This document shows positions 59,454-64,000 of a stretch of 64,000 nucleotides of DNA, piece after piece. The translations under genes and the position numbers were made by a program. Each line of letters begins with the position of its first letter. Positions within the stretch are counted from its first letter, which is position 1. The notes beneath the pieces are model-generated. The model searched no databases and had not been told where the DNA came from. It worked only from the letters and a program-made list of their open reading frames with translations. Source of the DNA: Halanaerobium kushneri (GTDB lineage Bacteria > Bacillota > Halanaerobiia > Halanaerobiales > Halanaerobiaceae); assembly GCF_900156285.1 (NCBI RefSeq), contig NZ_FTNC01000010.1, positions 57,623 to 121,622 of the forward strand, in the 5' to 3' direction.

Positions 59454-59478
59454 TAACACGAAAAAAAAAATCGTGTTA
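59454..59478 (+). promoter_or_regulatory. Inverted repeat before the CbiM-like gene
   Basis: TAACACGA and TCGTGTTA are perfect 8-bp arms around a run of A. The repeat ends just before the ribosome site AAAAGGAGG. It could be a metal-regulator operator or an RNA hairpin that controls translation; no cobalamin riboswitch is seen. Confidence 0.55.
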
Positions 59479-59500
59479 CTAAAAGGAGGAAAGATAATTT

Positions 59501-60148
59501 ATGCATATACCCGACGGCTTTTTAGATTTAAAAACCTGTTTAACTACATATCTCATGTCTGGAGCGGCTTTAAGTTATGGGATAAAAAAATTAAAAAATA
59601 ATTTTTCTGAAAAAAATATACCTGTTTTAGGAATTCTGGGTGCTTTTATTTTTGCTGCTCAAATGATTAACATTCCAATCGGTTTTGGAACTTCCGGTCA
59701 TCTTATGGGTGGTGTGCTTGCTATGCTGGTCTTAGGTCCCTGGTCAGCCAGTTTGATTATAACTTCGATTCTGGTTATTCAATCTGTTTTTTTTATGGAT
59801 GGAGGGATTCTGGCTCTGGGAGCAAATGTTTTAAATATGGCCTTAATTCAGGTATGGGCTGGCTACTTTATTTATAACTTTTTAACTAAGCTTAATTTTT
59901 CTGAAAAATTAAGCATTATTATAACAGGTTTATCTGCCACTGTTATTTCAGCAGCATTTGCAGCATTTGAATTATCATTTTCTAATATAGTTAACTTAAA
60001 TCTCATTCTGGGAGCCATGGTTGGCTGGCATACACTTATTGGTTTAATGGAAGGTGTAATTACAATGCTTGTACTTTCCTATCTCAATAAGACAATCTCA
60101 ACCCAATTTGAACTTGCATATCAAAAAGGAGGCGTTAATAATGCTTAA
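59501..60148 (+). CDS. cbiM: ECF-type nickel/cobalt transporter, CbiM/NikM component
   Basis: This 215-residue membrane protein is the metal-selective core. The N-terminus MHIPDGFLD supplies the metal-binding His2 and backbone, followed by FAAQMINIPIGFGTSGHLMGG and GGILALGANVLNMAL with further His/Asn ligands; about seven membrane segments follow. Co or Ni cannot be told apart here. GGAGG lies 8 nt before ATG. It is followed by the PDGLE, CbiQ and CbiO genes. Confidence 0.92.
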   Translation: MHIPDGFLDLKTCLTTYLMSGAALSYGIKKLKNNFSEKNIPVLGILGAFIFAAQMINIPIGFGTSGHLMGGVLAMLVLGPWSASLIITSILVIQSVFFMDGGILALGANVLNMALIQVWAGYFIYNFLTKLNFSEKLSIIITGLSATVISAAFAAFELSFSNIVNLNLILGAMVGWHTLIGLMEGVITMLVLSYLNKTISTQFELAYQKGGVNNA

Positions 60149-60419
60149 AAATAATAAATATCTTTATCTCATCATAGCCTTCATTGCTTTTCTAGCATTT
60201 TTAAATCCTATTTTAAGCTCTTCTTTTCCTGATGGTCTGGAAAAAGTAGCGGAAACTAAAAGTTTTATAAATCAAGCTCAGTCTAGTTTCTCTTTGTTTG
60301 AAGATTATTCAATTCCAATCAATAATGATTTGTTAAGTGGCGGCGCTGCCGGTTTGCTGGGAGTTATTGTCTCATATCTATTATTATTAAAAATAGGAAA
60401 AATACTTTCTAAAAATTAG
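60141..60419 (+). CDS. PDGLE-domain component of the nickel/cobalt transporter (NikN/CbiN-like)
   Basis: This 92-residue protein has two membrane segments flanking a loop with FPDGLEKVAETK, the PDGLE motif found in NikN-type small subunits and in NikM fusions, which hints at nickel or cobalt. ATG at 60141 is chosen because AAAAGGAGG ends 8 nt upstream; it overlaps the CbiM stop by 8 nt (ATGCTTAA). Confidence 0.85.
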   Translation: MLKNNKYLYLIIAFIAFLAFLNPILSSSFPDGLEKVAETKSFINQAQSSFSLFEDYSIPINNDLLSGGAAGLLGVIVSYLLLLKIGKILSKN

Positions 60420-60471
60420 TTGTAAATTTTAAATATGCTAAATATAACGATAGCGGTGAGGAGAACTTATT

Positions 60472-61134
60472 TTGAAAAATACAGCAGGTGGTAAATTAAT
60501 AGTTTATTTAATTGGTATTATTACCATTTTAATTGTAAAATCTATTTCTTTACATTTTATTATGGCTATTTTTTTGCTAACTATAGATCTATACCAGGGT
60601 TTACTGGATAAATTAAAGCGCTTATTTTTGTTTTTTTTACCATTTTTAATAACTGCTGCTTTACTTGTCTGGTTTCAAAATGAAAAAAACTGGATTCTGG
60701 TTCATAGATTAATAACTATAATCATGTGGAATGTATTGATTTTAAAAAACTTTGCAGAGCAGGATCTAAAAGAAGGGCTTGCTCAACTTAATTTTCCGGA
60801 CTTGATAATTTTAACGATTTTTTTTATTCTAAGGTATTTTAGAGTCATAAAAGAAGAAATTAATAGATTAATGAGAGCCCGAAAATTAAGAGGAGCCAAA
60901 ATCAAAAATAAATTTTTTAACATTAAAGAATATATAATTATAGCTCAGATTATAGGCAGCAGCTTAGAACGCTCCTTAAAAAGAAGTGACCGTATTTACA
61001 AAGCAATGAGGCTTAGAGGACTAAAAAGTGAGACTTTTGTAAAAAGTAAACAAAAATTAATTATCAGCTGGCAGCCAATATTTCTAACAATTTTTTCTGC
61101 AGCTTTGATTATCTTATTAGATAGAGGATGGTAA
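60472..61134 (+). CDS. cbiQ: ECF transporter transmembrane component (CbiQ)
   Basis: This 220-residue T component has four to five membrane segments and the two coupling-helix motifs RLMRARKLRGAK and IYKAMRLRGLKSE (Ala-Arg-Gly type) that contact the ATPase. The start is TTG with GAGGAG 8 nt upstream. It stands between the PDGLE subunit and CbiO. Confidence 0.9.
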   Translation: MKNTAGGKLIVYLIGIITILIVKSISLHFIMAIFLLTIDLYQGLLDKLKRLFLFFLPFLITAALLVWFQNEKNWILVHRLITIIMWNVLILKNFAEQDLKEGLAQLNFPDLIILTIFFILRYFRVIKEEINRLMRARKLRGAKIKNKFFNIKEYIIIAQIIGSSLERSLKRSDRIYKAMRLRGLKSETFVKSKQKLIISWQPIFLTIFSAALIILLDRGW

Positions 61135-61136
61135 TA

Positions 61137-61973
61137 ATGGTAGAATCGCTTCAAGCAATTTTGAAAGTTAAAAATCTTAATTTTAGTTATCCAGAAAATA
61201 AAAATAATGTTTTAAAAAATATATCGTTTGAGATTTTATCAAAGCAAAAAGTTGTATTACTTGGCCCTAATGGTGCTGGTAAAACAACTTTAATGAACAA
61301 CATTTTAAAAATTAACGAACCTCAAAATGGTAAAATATTTTTTAAGGATAATTTATTAAATCACTTTGAAGAAGATGAATTAAGACAGTCTATTTCCTAT
61401 GTTTTTCAAAATCCTGATGATCAGATTTTTGCATCTACTGTGCAGGAGGATATATTATTTGGACCAGAACAATTTTCTTTTCCAGAACATTTAAAGAAAA
61501 ATAGATTTAACCAAGTTGTAGAACTGCTGGCTCTAAAAAGTATTCTTAAGAGAAATCCCCGTAATTTAAGTTATGGTGAAAAAAGGAAGGTAGCTCTAGC
61601 AGGAGTTTTAATTCTAGAACCAGATTTGATTTTATTCGATGAACCTCTGGCATTTTTAGACCCCCCTACTCAACAGCTTTTTATAGATGTCTTAAACCAA
61701 ATTTCAGCTAATGGCAAATCAATTATGATAGCCACTCATAATTTAAATTTCGCGGCCGAATGGGGAGAAAAATTTTTGCTGCTCAATAAAAACGGGGAAT
61801 TAAAGGTCAAAGAAAACAAAAATTTCTTTAGAACTGGAGTAAAGAATCTGGGTAATAGCTTAACAAACAGCAGTAAAATATTTAAAGGATTTGCAGCAGA
61901 AAATGCTTTACCGGTAACAACTAAAGAAAGTAGAAACTTTTTAAAAAATTTGTTAGATCAAAAAATGATTTGA
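61137..61973 (+). CDS. cbiO: ECF transporter ATP-binding protein (CbiO)
   Basis: This roughly 278-residue ABC ATPase has Walker A GPNGAGKTT, the Q-loop YVFQNPDDQIF, the signature LSYGEKRKVALAG (LSYGE in place of LSGGQ), Walker B LILFDEPLAFLDP and the switch His in ATHNLNF. The C-terminal 60 residues are variable. ATG at 61137 is chosen over 61128 because GAGG is 9 nt upstream. It completes the CbiM-PDGLE-CbiQ-CbiO operon. Confidence 0.93.
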   Translation: MVESLQAILKVKNLNFSYPENKNNVLKNISFEILSKQKVVLLGPNGAGKTTLMNNILKINEPQNGKIFFKDNLLNHFEEDELRQSISYVFQNPDDQIFASTVQEDILFGPEQFSFPEHLKKNRFNQVVELLALKSILKRNPRNLSYGEKRKVALAGVLILEPDLILFDEPLAFLDPPTQQLFIDVLNQISANGKSIMIATHNLNFAAEWGEKFLLLNKNGELKVKENKNFFRTGVKNLGNSLTNSSKIFKGFAAENALPVTTKESRNFLKNLLDQKMI

Positions 61974-62033
61974 GTATCTAAAATAAGATAATAAATCAAT
62001 CAAATAAAAGTCATTAAGAAAGGAAGGTGCAGA

Positions 62034-62771
62034 ATGAAAATAATCTTATCTCCCAGTAAAACTCAGAATCATGAGAGGAAACGCAAAGATAAAGGTAAAA
62101 ATATTTTAAAAGAAGCTAAAACTAAAGAATTATTCAACTATCTCAAATCACTCTCCAAAGAAGATTTAGGAGAAGAGCTTGATATTCAGGGTAATCTCTT
62201 AGATAGAACCTATGAGCTCTATCAGGAACACAGTTTTGAAGATCAGACTCTGCCAGCTATTGAATGCTATAATGGCTCTGTTTTTAAACAGCTTGATTTA
62301 GAAAGCTATGATCAAAAGCAGTTTTCTTATCTGCAGGAAAAACTTATTATAATTTCTCCAATGTATGGACCATTACATTCAGATACAGAAATCTGGCCTT
62401 ACAGACTGGAAATGCGGCTCAAACCAGATGGAATCAATCTTTATGAATACTGGCAGGAAGTTATGAAAGATTATTTTGCCAATGTTGATTTGATTGTAAA
62501 CCTGGCCTCAAATGAATACAGCAAAGTTGTTGAAAAAAATTACCAGGGAAAAATAATTGATTTTTATTTTAAAGAAGAAAAAGAGGACGGCAGCCTGAAA
62601 ACTGTTGGCTATTATGTCAAGCAAAATAGAGGCAGGATGCTTGAACAGCTGATAAAAAAACAGGTTGAAAGTCTGGAAGCAGTTAAAAATATTAATCTTG
62701 AAGGCTATGTTTTTAATGAAGATCATTCTTCTGAGAATGAGTTCTATTTTATTAAACCTTTCGAAAAGTAA
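62034..62771 (+). CDS. yaaA: YaaA-family peroxide stress protein (UPF0246)
   Basis: This 245-residue protein matches the YaaA family: MKIILSPSKTQN, PAIECYNGSVFKQLDLESYD, ISPMYGPLHSDTEIWPYRLEM, LIVNLASNEYSKVV and the C-terminal NRGRMLEQLIKKQ. In E. coli YaaA limits free iron during peroxide stress, and DNA binding has been described. AAGGTG lies just before ATG. It ends at a clear terminator. Confidence 0.93.
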   Translation: MKIILSPSKTQNHERKRKDKGKNILKEAKTKELFNYLKSLSKEDLGEELDIQGNLLDRTYELYQEHSFEDQTLPAIECYNGSVFKQLDLESYDQKQFSYLQEKLIIISPMYGPLHSDTEIWPYRLEMRLKPDGINLYEYWQEVMKDYFANVDLIVNLASNEYSKVVEKNYQGKIIDFYFKEEKEDGSLKTVGYYVKQNRGRMLEQLIKKQVESLEAVKNINLEGYVFNEDHSSENEFYFIKPFEK

Positions 62772-62783
62772 ATTAAGTTAATG

Positions 62784-62809
62784 AAACCCGCCTGAAAAGG
62801 CGGGTTTTT
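62784..62809 (+). terminator. Terminator of yaaA (possibly bidirectional)
   Basis: AACCCGCCT/AGGCGGGTT with a GAAA loop is followed by TTTT; the opposite strand has AAACCC and could also serve transketolase. Confidence 0.88.
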
Positions 62810-62845
62810 AGTTTAGCTATTGATTTTTTAAATAGAAAATTGATT

Positions 62846-64000
62846 TTATTCCAAAGCAGCTTCAATCTTGGCTGCAACTTTTTCTGCCTTAAACCCTAAG
62901 TCTGCTCCTACTTCTTCTCCTTTTCCGCTTAAGCCGAAGCGGTCAAGGCCGATTACCAAACCATCTCTGCCAACAAGCCTGTACCAGCCATCTGTTACTC
63001 CTGCTTCTATGGCAGCTCTTAATTTAACTTCTGGCAGTTTGTGTTCTGCTGCATATTTTTCGAACTTTCTTCTCTCCGGTACTGATACTACTGCCGCTTT
63101 GATACCTTTTTCCGCTAATAGTTTGGCACTCTCTTCGGCCAGGTTAACCTCACTACCGCTGGCAAAGATAATTGTATCAGCATCTTTGGGACTGCTGACA
63201 AAATAACCGCCATTATTGAAGTTATCAAGACCCTGATATTTTTGAATATGCTCTAAGTTCTGTCTGGTTAAAATTAAAGCTGTCGGCTGATCTGTTGTCT
63301 CTAATGCTTCTACCCAGGCAGCTTTGGCCTCTTCTTCATCACCAGGTCTTAATACTTTTAGTCCCGGTATAATTCTTAGTGCTTCAACATGTTCTACCGG
63401 CTGGTGGGTTGGTCCATCTTCACCAACAAAGATAGAATCATGAGTAAAGACATAAATTACAGGCTGTTTCATTAAAGCTGCCAGCCTGATTGCCGGGCGC
63501 ATATAGTCAGAGAAAACTAAGAAGGTTGCTGCAAATGGTCTAAAACCCTGATGCAGGGAAAGACCATTAACAACTGCTCCCATCGCATGTTCTCTAACCC
63601 CAAAGCGCAAGTTGCGGCCGGAATAATCACCCTTCTGCACCTCTCCGTATTCTCCGTTGTAGGTTTTAGTTGAAGGTGCAAGGTCTGCTGAACCACCAAC
63701 TAAATAGGGTACCAGCTCAAAAGCTTTACTCAGTGCTGCTCCAGCTGATTTTCTGGTAGCTATTGGCGCCTCTATTTCTAAGTTCATAATCTCTTCTTTT
63801 AAATCTACCGGCAGTTTTAAGCTCATTGCCTGCTCCCACTGTTTTTTTAGCTCAGGATTGGCTTCTGCCCAGGCCTTAAATTCTTTTTCCCACTCTATTC
63901 TCTGGTCCTGCATCTCAGCAGCCCGGGAGCGGAAGAATTCCTTGACCTCATCTGAGATATAAAACTTCTTATCTACTGGCAGTCCGAATTTCTCTTTTAA
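62846..64000 (-). CDS. tkt: Transketolase, C-terminal part (5' end beyond window)
   Basis: Transketolase moves two-carbon units in the pentose phosphate pathway using thiamine diphosphate. The visible 384 codons hold the end of the linker, the pyrimidine-binding domain (SADLAPSTKTY, RFGVREHAMGAVVNGLSLH with the catalytic Glu, HDSIFVGEDGPTHQPVEH) and the C-terminal domain. An internal ATG at 63911-63913 is not the start: the same frame runs on to the window edge (KFGLPVDKKFYISDEVKEFF). The thiamine-binding N-terminal domain lies outside. Confidence 0.96.
   Translation of the reverse strand, partial: LKEKFGLPVDKKFYISDEVKEFFRSRAAEMQDQRIEWEKEFKAWAEANPELKKQWEQAMSLKLPVDLKEEIMNLEIEAPIATRKSAGAALSKAFELVPYLVGGSADLAPSTKTYNGEYGEVQKGDYSGRNLRFGVREHAMGAVVNGLSLHQGFRPFAATFLVFSDYMRPAIRLAALMKQPVIYVFTHDSIFVGEDGPTHQPVEHVEALRIIPGLKVLRPGDEEEAKAAWVEALETTDQPTALILTRQNLEHIQKYQGLDNFNNGGYFVSSPKDADTIIFASGSEVNLAEESAKLLAEKGIKAAVVSVPERRKFEKYAAEHKLPEVKLRAAIEAGVTDGWYRLVGRDGLVIGLDRFGLSGKGEEVGADLGFKAEKVAAKIEAALE

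Noticed and set aside
59357..59500. Cobalamin riboswitch before the CbiM-like gene
   Set aside because: The leader is about 140 nt, AT-rich and lacks the B12-box; only a simple inverted repeat is present.
62846..63913. A complete 355-residue transketolase C-terminal subunit
   Set aside because: The frame is open past the internal ATG to the window edge with typical transketolase sequence, so this is a truncated full-length gene.
1..64000. CRISPR arrays, insertion sequences and prophage genes
   Set aside because: No regularly spaced repeats, transposase or phage genes were seen on either strand.

Overview
The window looks like chromosomal DNA of a low-G+C, anaerobic, fermentative and halophilic diderm Firmicute of the Halanaerobiales, most like Halanaerobium. 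This is inferred from four things: acidic proteins, an SLH-plus-beta-barrel outer-membrane protein, a TolC/RND efflux system together with curli-type genes in an AT-rich Firmicute background, and a trehalose (osmolyte) pathway. No sequence search was possible, so family assignments rest on motifs read by eye.

Layout. 1-148 is the start of a membrane-anchored protein running off the left edge. 383-8242 (minus) is a complete histidine operon, hisZ-G-D-C-B-H-A-F-IE, with a consensus promoter at 8305-8333. The missing histidinol-phosphatase step can be supplied by the PHP protein at 10354-11160 (+). deoC and an aldo/keto reductase lie between. 11178-13383 is otsA-otsB, preceded by two small XRE regulators that face apart and share an operator-like repeat. 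Then come a metallo-hydrolase, a lone glgC, an unusual kinase/nuclease-like fusion coupled to a degenerate hypoxanthine PRTase (16663-18161), a sirtuin and an unknown protein. 19755-22833 is a curli-like locus (two curlin-repeat proteins, a small barrel-like protein, CsgF and CsgG) behind a SARP-type regulator and a Fur-like box.

24263-30206 is a LacI-controlled sugar ABC importer with a GH78-like glycosidase, with three copies of the LacI operator. 30437-33320 is a GlcNAc-type PTS (NagE, HPr) with a BglG/LicT antiterminator; both nagE and licT carry a RAT/terminator leader. 33580-40330 holds a GMC-like oxidoreductase, a P-loop kinase/AlkD fusion, a YjbQ protein and three transporters. 40531-45764 is a GntR-controlled ABC importer with a mannonate-dehydratase-family enzyme and two matching operators. 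A ferredoxin, an alpha-amylase and tRNA-Ser(UGA) follow.

48470-59185 is an envelope region: a TetR regulator, the OmpM-like SLH porin with a roughly 390-nt structured leader, a degenerate DapA-like protein, and a tetR-tolC-MFP-RND operon. The same TGACCGGTCA palindrome sits on both the porin promoter and the efflux promoter, which suggests one envelope regulon. 59501-61973 (+) is an ECF nickel/cobalt transporter, then yaaA, and a transketolase running off the right edge.

The parts most likely to be undescribed are the two structured RNA elements in front of the OmpM-like gene, the kinase-nuclease/degenerate HPRT pair, the kinase-AlkD fusion, and the possibly iron-linked curli locus.
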